DNA from: Marisalimonas sp016777705
GTDB lineage: Bacteria > Pseudomonadota > Alphaproteobacteria > Puniceispirillales > Marisalimonadaceae
Reading direction: 5' to 3'
Assembly (NCBI RefSeq): GCF_047717795.1
Contig: NZ_CP159808.1
Location: 1,860,001 to 1,924,000, forward strand
Length of the DNA stretch: 64,000 bases
Shown here piece after piece: positions 18,298 to 27,498 of the stretch. The translations under genes were made by a program, and so were the position numbers. The first letter of the stretch is position 1, and every line of letters begins with the position of its first letter. The notes under the pieces were generated by a model. It saw only the letters and a program-made list of their open reading frames with translations. It was not told the DNA's origin and did not search any database.

Positions 18298-20096
18298 TTA
18301 TCTCCCATCTTAAGTGCTTCAAAAAATGCATTTTGAGGTATTTCAACTTTTCCAAATTGTCGCATTCTTTTTTTACCTGCTTTTTGCTTTTCAAGAAGTT
18401 TCTTTTTACGTGTAATATCACCCCCATAGCATTTTGCTGTAACATCTTTCCTCATAGGTGCTATAGTTTCTCTAGCAATTACTTTACCTCCAATTGCAGC
18501 TTGTAATGCAACTTTAAATAACTGCCTAGGTATTAAGTCTTTTAATCTTGTGCATATAGCACGCCCTCTGTTTTCAGCTTGGTCTCTATGACTAATCATC
18601 GCTAAAGCATCAACAGGTTCTCCATTAACTAAAATTGATACACGTACAAGATTACCTTGCTTGTAACTATCTATTTGATAATCAAAACTAGCATAACCCG
18701 ACGTCATACTTTTTAATTTGTCGTAAAAATCAAATACCACCTCATTTAATGGTAATTTATAGACTATCATTGCTCGAGTGCCAGCATAGGTAAGATCTAT
18801 TTGTTCTCCTCTTCTCTCGGTGCATAAAGTCAAAACAGACCCAACATATTCATCCGGCACCATAATAGTGGCTTTAATCCAAGGTTCTTCTATAAAATTG
18901 ATATGGTTTATATCTGGTAAATCTGCTGGGTTATGAAGTAAAACATTTGTTTCATCAGTTTTTTGAACTTTATAGACTACTGAAGGTGCCGTTGAGATTA
19001 ACTCTAAGTCAAATTCTCTAGTTAATCTTTCCCTAATAATTTCCATATGTAACAAGCCTAAAAAACCACATCTGAATCCAAAACCTAAAGCAGCAGAGGT
19101 TTCTGCTTCATAACTGAAAGATGCGTCATTTAAAGATAATTTACTAAGAGCCTCTCTGAGATCAGAAAATTGAGCATTGTCCATTGGGAAAAGTCCACAA
19201 AAAACAACAGGTACAGACGGCTTAAAACCTGGCAACATTGTTTCGATTGGATTTCTTTCATCTGTTATAGTATCTCCAACTTTACAGTCTGCTACAGTTT
19301 TAACTGATGCGGTTATAAATCCAATTTCTCCTGGTCCAAGAATGTCCACATCTAAGATTTTTGGCGTAAATATTCCCAATTTTTCAATTGTATGTGACAC
19401 TTTAGTAGACATAAAACGAATTTTTTGACCTTTTTTTAAACTTCCCTGCACTACTCTTACTAATGTTAAAACGCCAAGATATGGGTCATACCAACTATCT
19501 ATAAGAAGTGCTTGAAGAGGAGCGTTTATATTACCTTCTGGAGGTGAAAGTTTTTCTACAAGAGAGGCTAAAACTTCTTTTATACCTTGACCTGTCTTTG
19601 CAGATACCTCAATACCCTCTTCTCCAGGTAAACCTATTACATCTTCAATTTGTTTTCTAATTCTTTCAGGCTCAGATGCGGGTAAATCTATTTTATTAAG
19701 AACTGTTACAATTTCGTGATTCACTTCAATAGCTTGGTATACATTAGCAAGTGTTTGTGCTTCAACACCTTGAGAGGAATCAACAACTAAAAGAGAGCCT
19801 TCACATGCTGACAAAGATCTAGAAACTTCATAAGCAAAATCAACATGACCAGGAGTATCCATTAAATTCAATGTATAAGTCTTATTATCTGTATGTTTAT
19901 ATAACAACCTTACTGTTTGAGCCTTAATTGTTATACCTCTCTCTCTTTCTATATCCATATTATCGAGAACTTGCTCTTTCATATCTCTTTCAGCAAGCCC
20001 CTTACATTCTTGAATAAGTCTATCAGCAAGTGTTGATTTTCCATGATCAATGTGAGCTATGATTGAAAAATTTCGTATTAGATTAGTGTCTGTCAT
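18294..20096 (-). CDS. lepA: Elongation factor 4 (LepA)
   Basis: Ribosome-associated GTPase that back-translocates or remodels stalled ribosomes. The 600-residue protein begins with the G1 motif AHIDHGKST, then DTPGH (G3) and NKIDLP (G4), followed by EF-G-like domains II, III and V and the LepA-specific C-terminal domain with CYGGDITRKKKLLEKQKAGKKRM. Length and domain order are complete. It diverges from leuA across about 275 bases. Identification is secure. Confidence 0.98.
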   Translation of the reverse strand: MTDTNLIRNFSIIAHIDHGKSTLADRLIQECKGLAERDMKEQVLDNMDIERERGITIKAQTVRLLYKHTDNKTYTLNLMDTPGHVDFAYEVSRSLSACEGSLLVVDSSQGVEAQTLANVYQAIEVNHEIVTVLNKIDLPASEPERIRKQIEDVIGLPGEEGIEVSAKTGQGIKEVLASLVEKLSPPEGNINAPLQALLIDSWYDPYLGVLTLVRVVQGSLKKGQKIRFMSTKVSHTIEKLGIFTPKILDVDILGPGEIGFITASVKTVADCKVGDTITDERNPIETMLPGFKPSVPVVFCGLFPMDNAQFSDLREALSKLSLNDASFSYEAETSAALGFGFRCGFLGLLHMEIIRERLTREFDLELISTAPSVVYKVQKTDETNVLLHNPADLPDINHINFIEEPWIKATIMVPDEYVGSVLTLCTERRGEQIDLTYAGTRAMIVYKLPLNEVVFDFYDKLKSMTSGYASFDYQIDSYKQGNLVRVSILVNGEPVDALAMISHRDQAENRGRAICTRLKDLIPRQLFKVALQAAIGGKVIARETIAPMRKDVTAKCYGGDITRKKKLLEKQKAGKKRMRQFGKVEIPQNAFFEALKMGDN

Positions 20097-20198
20097 TAAT
20101 ATCCTACAAAATGATTTTTAATTATAAACATTTTACTGCAAAGTAGTTTCTAATATGGTAATTTGCAATATTAAAAATGTTTTAATATTTGTTAAAAC

Positions 20199-20226
20199 TT
20201 GACTAAATAAATACTCAATTGATAAA
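20199..20226 (+). promoter_or_regulatory. Predicted promoter upstream of the leuA leader
   Basis: TTGACT, a 16-base spacer, then GATAAA. Transcription would begin near 20233, only a few bases before the ATG of the candidate leader ORF. The -10 match is four of six positions, so this is a moderate prediction. Confidence 0.4.
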
Positions 20227-20237
20227 GTCTAAAAATT

Positions 20238-20336
20238 ATGAAATTAAAATATAATTCACATCCTGCAATGGTTTTAAATTTATTAAGTAACCCGTACTCT
20301 GCGGAGTACGGGATAGCCGGCTTATTAATTAATTAA
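20238..20336 (+). CDS. Candidate leuA leader peptide (32 codons)
   Basis: A short frame between the predicted promoter and leuA reads MKLKYNSHPAMVLNLLSNPY and continues for 12 more codons to TAA. Six of its codons are leucine TTA, including a TTA-AAT-TTA-TTA cluster that ends six bases before a 9-bp hairpin. A ribosome waiting on leucine there would cover the 5' arm of the hairpin, the geometry expected for leader-peptide control of leucine synthesis. Against it: TTA is a common codon in AT-rich DNA, no strong ribosome binding site is present, and no U run follows the hairpin. Treated as a candidate. Confidence 0.35.
   Translation: MKLKYNSHPAMVLNLLSNPYSAEYGIAGLLIN
20291..20312 (+). promoter_or_regulatory. 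Strong GC-rich hairpin in the leuA 5' leader
   Basis: CCCGTACTC and GAGTACGGG form a perfect 9-bp stem around a TGCG tetraloop, standing out sharply from the AT-rich surroundings about 60 bases before the leuA start. It is followed by ATAGCCGG and not by a U run, so it is not a classical intrinsic terminator. A regulatory role in leuA or lepA expression is inferred. Confidence 0.55.
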
Positions 20337-20371
20337 ACTTAAGTTTTGAACTTAGTAAAAGGTAAAGAATT

Positions 20372-22039
20372 ATGAATAATAACTATAATAAATACAATCC
20401 ATACCCACCTATCAATATTCCAAATAGGCAATGGCCGAACAAAACGATATCCAAAGCTCCTACTTGGTGTTCAGTAGACTTAAGGGACGGCAATCAAGCG
20501 CTTGTAGAGCCCATGGATGCCTCAAGAAAAATGAAAATGTTTAAACAATTAATTCAAATGGGCTTTAAAGAAATTGAGATTGGTTTCCCTTCCGCATCTG
20601 AAACTGATTATAATTTTGTAAGAGAATTAATTTTAAATAATCATATTCCTTCAGACGTGACTGTTCAAGTGCTAACTCAATCAAGAAAAGTACTCATTGA
20701 TAAAACTATAGAGAGTCTAAAAGGATGTCATAAAGCTATTATACACCTCTATAACTCCACAAGTACCTTACAGAGAGAAATAGTTTTCAAAGAAACTATG
20801 GATGGCGTGAAAAAAATTGCCACAGATGGTGCTAAAATAATTGTTGACCAATTGTCTAAATTAAATCATTCAGATATTAGGTTACAATATTCACCCGAGA
20901 GTTTTACAGGAACTGAGTTACCTTATGCACTTGAGGTTTGTGAGGCAGTTTTAGATGTTTGGAATGCAACTGAAGACAAACCAGTTATAATTAACCTTCC
21001 CGCAACTGTTGAAATGTCTACTCCTAACATCCACGCAGATCAAATTGAATGGATGGGAAATAGTTTTTCAAATAGAAATTCTGTTATTTTATCTCTTCAT
21101 CCTCATAATGATCGAGGTACAGCTATTGCTGCAACAGAATTAGCCTTAATGGCAGGGGCAGATAGAGTTGAAGGGACTTTATTTGGTAATGGTGAAAGAA
21201 CTGGAAATGTTGACCTTGTTACACTTGGTCTAAATTTATTTACTCAAGGAATAAATCCTAATTTGGATTTTAGCCAAATAAATGATTTAATCGAAACGGC
21301 AGAGTTTTGTAACAGACTTCCTGTGCATGAACGTCATCCATATGCAGGATCTTTGGTCCATACTGCATTTTCAGGCAGTCATCAAGACGCAATTAGAAAG
21401 GGTATGGATGCAATAGAGAAAGCCAATAGTGATAAATGGTCTGTTCCATATCTTCCTATAGACCCCGCTGATATTGGACGTGACTATGAAGCTATAATCA
21501 GAGTAAACAGCCAATCTGGTAAAGGCGGAACTGCTTGGATACTTGAGAACGACCATCAAATAAGATTACCTAAAGGTGCAGAAGTTGAGCTATCTTCAAA
21601 AATACAAAAGATTGCTGATACAACTGGCAATGAAATTACAAGTGATATAATATGGAAAATTTTTTCAGAAAATTTTATCATCGACGAACCTTTTACTTTA
21701 ATTAATTTTAATGTTGAAGGCGCAAATAGAGAATCTAATTTAGAAATCATTAACACTAAAATTAAATATAAAAATAAAATTTTTGAATTTTCATCTCAAG
21801 GTAATGGTCCAATTTCGGCATTTGTTAATGGAATACGCGAAAATTTTGATTTACAATTTACGTTAGAAGATTTTGGCCAAAATACTAGAAGCGCAACATC
21901 TAAAGCTGAAGCTGCTGCTTATGTAGAGTTAAAAGTTGAAAATGGTCAAAAATCTATTTTTGGATGCGGTATTAATACTAGCATAACTCTAGCACCAATA
22001 CTCGCAGTAATAAGTGCTTTAAATAAGTTTAAAGATTAA
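20372..22039 (+). CDS. leuA: 2-isopropylmalate synthase
   Basis: Condenses acetyl-CoA with 2-ketoisovalerate, the first committed step of leucine synthesis. The 555-residue protein is the long (type 2) LeuA form. It starts with the YNPYPPI segment and has WCSVDLRDGNQAL with the metal-binding Asp, the HPHNDRGT loop with metal histidines, and GNGERTGNVDL. A C-terminal LeuA regulatory domain (about residues 430-550), which senses leucine, ends with the NTSITLAPILAVISALN block. AAAGG lies before the ATG. It is followed after 9 bases by ygfZ. Leader features upstream suggest added RNA-level control. Confidence 0.96.
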   Translation: MNNNYNKYNPYPPINIPNRQWPNKTISKAPTWCSVDLRDGNQALVEPMDASRKMKMFKQLIQMGFKEIEIGFPSASETDYNFVRELILNNHIPSDVTVQVLTQSRKVLIDKTIESLKGCHKAIIHLYNSTSTLQREIVFKETMDGVKKIATDGAKIIVDQLSKLNHSDIRLQYSPESFTGTELPYALEVCEAVLDVWNATEDKPVIINLPATVEMSTPNIHADQIEWMGNSFSNRNSVILSLHPHNDRGTAIAATELALMAGADRVEGTLFGNGERTGNVDLVTLGLNLFTQGINPNLDFSQINDLIETAEFCNRLPVHERHPYAGSLVHTAFSGSHQDAIRKGMDAIEKANSDKWSVPYLPIDPADIGRDYEAIIRVNSQSGKGGTAWILENDHQIRLPKGAEVELSSKIQKIADTTGNEITSDIIWKIFSENFIIDEPFTLINFNVEGANRESNLEIINTKIKYKNKIFEFSSQGNGPISAFVNGIRENFDLQFTLEDFGQNTRSATSKAEAAAYVELKVENGQKSIFGCGINTSITLAPILAVISALNKFKD

Positions 22040-22048
22040 ATTTCTATT

Positions 22049-22969
22049 ATGAAAAATGAAAATATATTTCTTAATAACAGAGCTGTTTTAAAAATTTCAG
22101 GTCCTAATTTTTTAACTTTTTTAAATAATATTTTAACCTCTGATATTACTAAAATAAAATCAAAAGAAGTAGTGCCTAGTGCATTATTATCTCCACAAGG
22201 TCGTATTTTATTTGATATGTTAATTAGCTTGGGTCCTATAAAAAATATAGATGATTTAGGTTATATTTTAATTGAATGTGAAGTTACACAAGCAGACGAT
22301 TTATTTAAGAAAATTACTATTTATAACTTAAGAAAAGAAGTTATTATAGAAAAAACTAAATATAAAGTTTTTGTAACAAAAAATCCTAAAAATCACCTCC
22401 ATTCTTTGATTGATAAGAGATTTTTTGAAACAAGTATAGGAAGATTCTATAAAGATATCGAAATTGAAAATATATATTTAGAATGTAATGTAACTTCTAG
22501 TAAGGATATAAATTGGTATAATTCATTAAGATATATAAATTGTATTCCTGAGGGACCAAAAGAAATTATACCTAATGTTTCTCTCCCTTTAGAAATCAAC
22601 CTAGATTTATTAGGTGGCATTAATTTTGAAAAAGGTTGTTTTATAGGCCAAGAAGTTAACGCAAGAGTAAAGTGGAAAGGATTAGTTAAAAAAAAATATG
22701 TGCCTATAATTATGGAAAACAAAGATTTATCAATCACAAATTATAATATAGATAATGAGAATAAAATTTTTTTAAAAGATATTGAAATTGGTAAAATTAT
22801 GTCACTCGCATACGATAAAATTGTTAATAAGTATTTTGGAATAGCTATTATAAAATTAGTTCATCTATATAATTTTGAAGAAAACTCGGATTTGGAATGT
22901 TATCATGAAGAATCGAAGATCAAAATTAGATTTCCTCAATACTTATTACCGCTCCCAAAAAAAACATAA
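22049..22969 (+). CDS. ygfZ: YgfZ/GcvT-domain folate-binding protein
   Basis: Tetrahydrofolate-binding protein that helps repair or assemble certain Fe-S enzymes such as MiaB. The 306-residue protein has the hallmark GCFIGQEVNARVKWKG (about residues 196-211, with the conserved Cys) and the N-terminal DxxxFLNNILTSDI and SPQGRILFD blocks of the GcvT fold. The C-terminal beta-barrel region is shorter and more divergent, as usual. It follows leuA by 9 bases, so it is probably co-transcribed. Low codon complexity and many Lys, Ile and Asn reflect the AT-rich genome. Confidence 0.88.
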   Translation: MKNENIFLNNRAVLKISGPNFLTFLNNILTSDITKIKSKEVVPSALLSPQGRILFDMLISLGPIKNIDDLGYILIECEVTQADDLFKKITIYNLRKEVIIEKTKYKVFVTKNPKNHLHSLIDKRFFETSIGRFYKDIEIENIYLECNVTSSKDINWYNSLRYINCIPEGPKEIIPNVSLPLEINLDLLGGINFEKGCFIGQEVNARVKWKGLVKKKYVPIIMENKDLSITNYNIDNENKIFLKDIEIGKIMSLAYDKIVNKYFGIAIIKLVHLYNFEENSDLECYHEESKIKIRFPQYLLPLPKKT

Positions 22970-23119
22970 ATTTCTTAGATTGACAAAGTTAAGGTTTCAA
23001 ATTAATCAATATTTCACTTATCTAATCAAAATTATTCTTACTCAAAACATAGTTTATGTTATTGTATAGATGTTATTTTTTGTGTTAAATTTTAACTAAA
23101 TTAATTGGAGTCATATAAA

Positions 23120-23680
23120 ATGTCATCACTTCTAATGCCTAAAGCAACAGCTGTATGGTTAATAGACAATACAGCCTTAACATTTGAACAAATTGCAGAA
23201 TTTTGTGGCCTACACTTACTTGAGGTTCAGGCAATTGCTGATGGCGACGTAAGTCAAGGTATATTAGGATTTGATCCAGTTTTGAATGGACAATTGACCC
23301 AAGAAAACATAGATGAATGTTGTAATGACAGTAGTCTGTTTTTAACAAAATCTTCTTCGTCATTGCCAGATACAAAAGCCAAATCCAAAGGACCCAAGTA
23401 TATACCGCTAGCAAGAAGAGGTGACAAACCAGACGCAATTGCATGGATAGTAAAAAATCATCCCGAGGTAAAGAATAGTCAAATTTCAAAACTTATTGGC
23501 ACAACAAAAGATACAATTGAAAAAATCAGAACAAGAAGCCATTGGAATATTTCAAATATAACTGCTAAGCACCCTGTATTATTATCTCTTTGCTCTCAAG
23601 AAGATTTAGAAAATGCAATCATAAAAGCAGGTGGTAAAATAGAGACTGACGAAGATAACAGTTTTTCTACTAGTAACTAG
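23120..23680 (+). CDS. trcR: TrcR/DUF1013 cell-cycle transcriptional regulator
   Basis: DUF1013 protein, known in alphaproteobacteria as TrcR and linked to cell-cycle transcription. The N-terminus LMPKATAVWLIDNTALTFEQ, the central KSKGPKYIPLARRGDKPDAI and IAWIVKNHPEVKNSQISKLIGTTK match the family closely. The last block looks like a helix-turn-helix. The start was set at the ATG with GGAG nine bases upstream; a TTG five codons earlier overlaps that site and is unlikely. This family is essentially alphaproteobacterial, which supports the taxonomic call. Confidence 0.92.
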   Translation: MSSLLMPKATAVWLIDNTALTFEQIAEFCGLHLLEVQAIADGDVSQGILGFDPVLNGQLTQENIDECCNDSSLFLTKSSSSLPDTKAKSKGPKYIPLARRGDKPDAIAWIVKNHPEVKNSQISKLIGTTKDTIEKIRTRSHWNISNITAKHPVLLSLCSQEDLENAIIKAGGKIETDEDNSFSTSN

Positions 23681-23749
23681 AAAAAATTTTTAGTTATAAT
23701 GTGAATTAGAATTTACAATGTATACAATATATTTATTTAGAGACTAATT

Positions 23750-24256
23750 ATGGATAATGAAAATATCATCCCACTGGTAGCTTTAATTATGGGAAGCCAA
23801 AGTGATTGGGAAACAATGAAGTTTTCGGAGGACATATTATTAACACTTAAAATACCATTTATTACAAAAATTATTTCAGCACATAGAACTCCAGAAAGAA
23901 TGTATAAGTTTGCTAGTGAATCTGAAAATAATAAAATTCAAATTATTATTGCAGGCGCCGGTGGCGCTGCGCACCTACCTGGTATGGTTGCTTCACACAC
24001 AAACGTTCCAGTCATAGGAGTTCCTATTGAATCTTCATGTCTAAAAGGTATGGATAGTTTACTTTCAATAGTTCAAATGCCTGGAGGAGTTCCTGTCGCT
24101 ACCATGTCTATAGGAAAGGCAGGAGCAATTAATGCAGCTATTTATGCAGCTAAAATACTGAGTTTATCAAATGTTATTATTAAAAATACATTAAACGAAT
24201 GGATTTTAACGCAAACAAATAAAGTTCCCATTACACCTAATAAAAATAATGATTAA
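23750..24256 (+). CDS. purE: N5-carboxyaminoimidazole ribonucleotide mutase
   Basis: Class I PurE, which moves the carboxyl group of N5-CAIR to give CAIR in purine synthesis. The 168-residue protein has the active-site loop MGSQSDWETM, SAHRTPERM, the IIAGAGGAAHLPGMV block and GVPIESSCLKGMDSLLSIVQMP, all diagnostic. It overlaps purK by 8 bases, the usual purEK operon with translational coupling. Confidence 0.97.
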   Translation: MDNENIIPLVALIMGSQSDWETMKFSEDILLTLKIPFITKIISAHRTPERMYKFASESENNKIQIIIAGAGGAAHLPGMVASHTNVPVIGVPIESSCLKGMDSLLSIVQMPGGVPVATMSIGKAGAINAAIYAAKILSLSNVIIKNTLNEWILTQTNKVPITPNKNND

Positions 24257-25334
24257 CAAAAACCTACCTATATTACCAAATGAGAAAAATGTTATAGGCA
24301 TCCTTGGAGGAGGACAACTAGGTAAACTAATAGCTCTATCTGCTTCCAAATCTGGATACAAAACCCATTTGTATTGTCCTAGGGGCGACAACCCTGCTGA
24401 GATGGTTGTTGATAAGGTTACTAATGGAGAATGGAATGACTTTGAGAAGTTAGTTCAATTTTCAGAAGATGTTGCTTGCGCAACTTCTGAATTTGAAAAT
24501 ATTCCTTCTAAAACATTAGAACTTCTGTCTGGAAATACAAATGTAATACCCAGCAATATTGTTTTTAGATGCGCTCAAATAAGATCAAAAGAAAAAGAAA
24601 TGGCTTTGAAGTCAGGGTTTAATACGCCTAAGTGGTTTCTTATAAAAAACACAGATGATTTGATAACAGCAACTCAATCCCTTGGTAATAAAGCCATTTT
24701 AAAAACTAATTCATTTGGATATGATGGAAAAGGGCAATTTAGAATTAATAGCAACAGTAATCTATTTGAAATATGGGAAAAACTAGGAGCAGTTGAATGT
24801 GTATTAGAAGAGCTATTAGATTTTAAAAGAGAGATTTCTATTATGTATTTTAAAAGCACGGATAATACTGATGGTTTTTTTCCTCTTTCAGAAAATTTTC
24901 ATGAAAATGGTATTCTAAAGAAGACTATTGCACCAGTCATTTTAAATGATGCCATTAAAGATGAGCTAAAACTTAAAACAAAAAAGTTGTCTGAGAACCT
25001 AAATTTCTATGGTATCCTTGCCATTGAGTTATTTCAACTTGTTGATGGAAGTATTATTTTTAATGAGATAGCACCTCGGCCTCATAACTCGTTCCATTGG
25101 ACCCTAGATGGCTGTGAGAACAGTCAATTTGATATTTTAATAAGAACTATTTGTGGATTGCCTGTTAAAGACGTCAAGTGTAATACTAGGTGGGAGATGA
25201 AAAATATAATAGGCGATGACGCAAATAATTTAAATGAAATATACAGCAATCAAAATTATTTATTAAATTTATATGGTAAAAAAAACATTAAGCCTGGAAG
25301 AAAAATGGGACATTATAACAGAAAAATTATTTAA
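24249..25334 (+). CDS. purK: N5-carboxyaminoimidazole ribonucleotide synthase
   Basis: ATP-grasp enzyme that carboxylates AIR with bicarbonate to N5-CAIR, the substrate of PurE. The 361-residue protein opens with IGILGGGQLGKL, has the ATP-grasp segments KTNSFGYDGKGQF and EIAPRPHNSFHWTLDGC, and contains CVLEELLDFKREIS. Length is normal. The gene overlaps purE by 8 bases upstream and overlaps the convergent metA stop by 8 bases. Confidence 0.96.
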   Translation: MINKNLPILPNEKNVIGILGGGQLGKLIALSASKSGYKTHLYCPRGDNPAEMVVDKVTNGEWNDFEKLVQFSEDVACATSEFENIPSKTLELLSGNTNVIPSNIVFRCAQIRSKEKEMALKSGFNTPKWFLIKNTDDLITATQSLGNKAILKTNSFGYDGKGQFRINSNSNLFEIWEKLGAVECVLEELLDFKREISIMYFKSTDNTDGFFPLSENFHENGILKKTIAPVILNDAIKDELKLKTKKLSENLNFYGILAIELFQLVDGSIIFNEIAPRPHNSFHWTLDGCENSQFDILIRTICGLPVKDVKCNTRWEMKNIIGDDANNLNEIYSNQNYLLNLYGKKNIKPGRKMGHYNRKII

Positions 25335-26247
25335 TTTTTTTTTTACAAAAATCAAACGGAACATCTTGATAAACTTCATTTATAAAGTTCGTAAATAATA
25401 AAAAAGCATATGGACGCCATCTATTTATTGGCTCTTTTGTAGTATCATCATTAGGAAAATAATTTACTGGAACTGATATATCAATTTTTGCAGATTTGTC
25501 TCTAACAAACTCATCCTTTAAAGTTTTTGCATCATATTCTAAATGATTAAATATAAATAAATCTTTTGTTTGTGGACACCTAACCATACCAATACCAGAA
25601 ACTTTAGAAAAAGCTAAAACTTCTAGTCCAGCATTTAAAATTTCACTTTCCTTATTTTCAGTAAAACGAGAAACAGGCATTGGAAACCTATCAATAAAAC
25701 CATGCATTAACCTATATTTTTTTTCTTGATTCAAATTATGATCATACACTCCAAATAATTTATTTTTAATTGAATGTTTTTCAATATTATGAAGAGCTTT
25801 CAATAAAGCTTGTGCTCCCCAACATATTCCTATTTTTCTAAAAACGTTTGTTGAAGACCATGCAATAATTTTTTTTAATTCATCCCAATATTTTACTTGT
25901 TCAAAAGGAATAGTCTCAACTGGGGCCCCAGTAATTATTAAGACGTCATAGAAATTATCTTTAACATCATCGAGATTTTTATAAAATGCTAAGAGATGAT
26001 CTTTCTCGGTATTTTTGGGGGAGTATGTTTCTGTAGTCATTAGAGTTAATTCAATTTGCAAAGGAGACGCTCCAAGAATTCTTGCAAATTGAACTTCCGT
26101 TTGAAGTTTATGAGGCATTAAGTTTAGTAACAAAAATTTTAATGGTCTAATATCTTGTTTTTCTGCACTACTACTATCTATAACGTCCACAGATTCTTTT
26201 AGAAGCTCTTTTCTTGCGGGTAAACTATCATGAATTTTTATCGGCAT
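25327..26247 (-). CDS. metA: Homoserine O-acyltransferase (MetA family, predicted acetyl-CoA specific)
   Basis: First step of methionine synthesis: acylates homoserine. The 306-residue protein keeps E. coli numbering: Cys142 in GICWGAQA, His235 and Glu237 in NHLEYD. Residue 111 is Glu (TGAPVET). Work on MetA enzymes showed that Glu111 goes with acetyl-CoA use and Gly111 with succinyl-CoA, so this should be an O-acetyltransferase. The gene follows the COQ9 gene by 19 bases on the minus strand, leaving no room for a SAM riboswitch directly upstream. Confidence 0.93.
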   Translation of the reverse strand: MPIKIHDSLPARKELLKESVDVIDSSSAEKQDIRPLKFLLLNLMPHKLQTEVQFARILGASPLQIELTLMTTETYSPKNTEKDHLLAFYKNLDDVKDNFYDVLIITGAPVETIPFEQVKYWDELKKIIAWSSTNVFRKIGICWGAQALLKALHNIEKHSIKNKLFGVYDHNLNQEKKYRLMHGFIDRFPMPVSRFTENKESEILNAGLEVLAFSKVSGIGMVRCPQTKDLFIFNHLEYDAKTLKDEFVRDKSAKIDISVPVNYFPNDDTTKEPINRWRPYAFLLFTNFINEVYQDVPFDFCKKKIK

Positions 26248-26266
26248 ATTGTGTTATCGCTTTAAA

Positions 26267-27016
26267 TCAAAATGGTTTACTGAAAGTTGAATTCTTCATT
26301 TGATTTAATTTTTTAATAATGTCAAATACAGATTTAATATTAATAGTATTTTTAGTATTTTTTAAATTAGAAGAAAAACTTTTTAACTCATTAAAAGGTT
26401 TTTTAAATTTAGAAATTTTTGAAATATCATTTAACCTTCTATCTAAAAATTGCTCTGTGTTTTTATTATCAATAGATTCATCATTAAACCAAAAAAATAG
26501 TGTTGAACTATAAACAGCAGCTAAGGATATTCTTTTAGTATAAAATGAAAAATCAGTAGCATTATCGCCTGAAATTCTCCAAATAGAATTACATGTTCTA
26601 TAAAGCATTTTAATTGATTTTTTAGAGTTTTTTGGAAGCGCGGTTATTGATAGCGATGATCTAATAGCTTCTTTATATTTGTGGCATAAAGAAAATCTCA
26701 TAAGAATTAATTTTTTAATCTTTTCAGGTATTCTTTGTGGCTTGTTTTCTATATCATTATAATTATTTTTAACTTCAATATCAATTACCTCAGAGAAGAC
26801 TTCTATAAAATCAATGGCACCGTTATGAAATAAATTCTTATATATATTTATTCGTTTGCTTTCAGTTTTACTCTGCTCAAAGCTAATATCAGCAGCCCCA
26901 TTTTCCATAGCAACCCATGTCCATCCATCAAATGGAACGTGAGGCAGCATAGCTCTAACTAATTCAAACTTAATATCTGTATTATCTATTATTTTATTAA
27001 TCATAATGCTTACCAT
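26267..27016 (-). CDS. COQ9-family ubiquinone biosynthesis protein
   Basis: COQ9-type lipid-binding protein that assists ubiquinone ring modification in mitochondria and alphaproteobacteria. The N-terminal LVRAMLPHVPFDGWTWVAM with the PHVPFDGW signature and the C-terminal AAVYSSTLFFWFNDES with a following FLDRRLNDI are the two conserved ends of the family. The middle is divergent and lysine-rich. Two ATGs four codons apart (MVSIMINK) are possible starts and neither has a clear ribosome binding site. metA follows closely. A COQ8-like kinase gene lies about 3.5 kb away, on the same strand. Confidence 0.85.
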   Translation of the reverse strand: MVSIMINKIIDNTDIKFELVRAMLPHVPFDGWTWVAMENGAADISFEQSKTESKRINIYKNLFHNGAIDFIEVFSEVIDIEVKNNYNDIENKPQRIPEKIKKLILMRFSLCHKYKEAIRSSLSITALPKNSKKSIKMLYRTCNSIWRISGDNATDFSFYTKRISLAAVYSSTLFFWFNDESIDNKNTEQFLDRRLNDISKISKFKKPFNELKSFSSNLKNTKNTINIKSVFDIIKKLNQMKNSTFSKPF

Positions 27017-27170
27017 TAGGTTTATTTAGATAGATAATTAAATGATCTTTATAATTAATTCAATTAAATATGAAATAAAACAATTTTAAGTACTAAAAAA
27101 ACTTGCAATTGAGTGATGTTATGTGTTACTTCGCTACTTCAGTTATTTTAAATTAAATTAGGTTATAAAT

Positions 27171-27374
27171 ATGTATGTGTCTGTTCGTGACAATAATGTA
27201 GATCAAGCTCTTAGGGTATTAAAAAAGAAAATGCAAAGAGAAGGCATGTTTAGAGAAATGAAAAATAGAAGGGCTTACGAAAAACCTTCTGAAAGAAGAG
27301 CAAGAGAGATGGCAGAAAGTACTAGAAGAGTTAGAAAGTTAATGAGGAAAAGGTTAGAAAGAGAAGGTTATTAA
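27171..27374 (+). CDS. rpsU: 30S ribosomal protein S21
   Basis: Small basic ribosomal protein of 67 residues that helps mRNA base pair with the 16S 3' end. The N-terminal VSVRDNNVDQALRVLKKKMQ and the highly basic C-terminus (RKLMRKRLEREGY) are typical of the alphaproteobacterial form. A strong intrinsic terminator lies 25 bases after the stop, so it is a monocistronic unit. It is divergent from the COQ9-metA pair. Confidence 0.97.
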   Translation: MYVSVRDNNVDQALRVLKKKMQREGMFREMKNRRAYEKPSERRAREMAESTRRVRKLMRKRLEREGY

Positions 27375-27399
27375 ACTTACTTTTGATAATATTTTATGT

Positions 27400-27428
27400 A
27401 AAACCGCATATTTTGCGGTTTTTTTTTG
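27400..27428 (+). terminator. Intrinsic terminator of rpsU
   Basis: AAACCGCA pairs with TGCGGTTT around a 5-base loop (TATTT) and is directly followed by a run of T. This is a textbook Rho-independent terminator. Confidence 0.93.
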
Positions 27429-27498
27429 TAGAACTTTAATAATATTGAGTTTTTTGATATTAATTCATAATTAAGATTTATGTAAGGAGTCATTCGAT

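Noticed and set aside
20291..20330. Intrinsic terminator before leuA
   Set aside because: The stem is strong but is followed by ATAGCCGG and then mixed AT, not a U run, on either strand. It is kept as a regulatory hairpin only.
22875..23069. Open frame of 64 codons at the end of ygfZ
   Set aside because: It is out of frame with ygfZ, basic and low in complexity, with no family resemblance. The YgfZ frame is complete without it.
26248..26270. SAM-II type riboswitch before metA
   Set aside because: Such elements are known before metA in alphaproteobacteria, but here only 19 bases separate metA from the upstream COQ9 gene.
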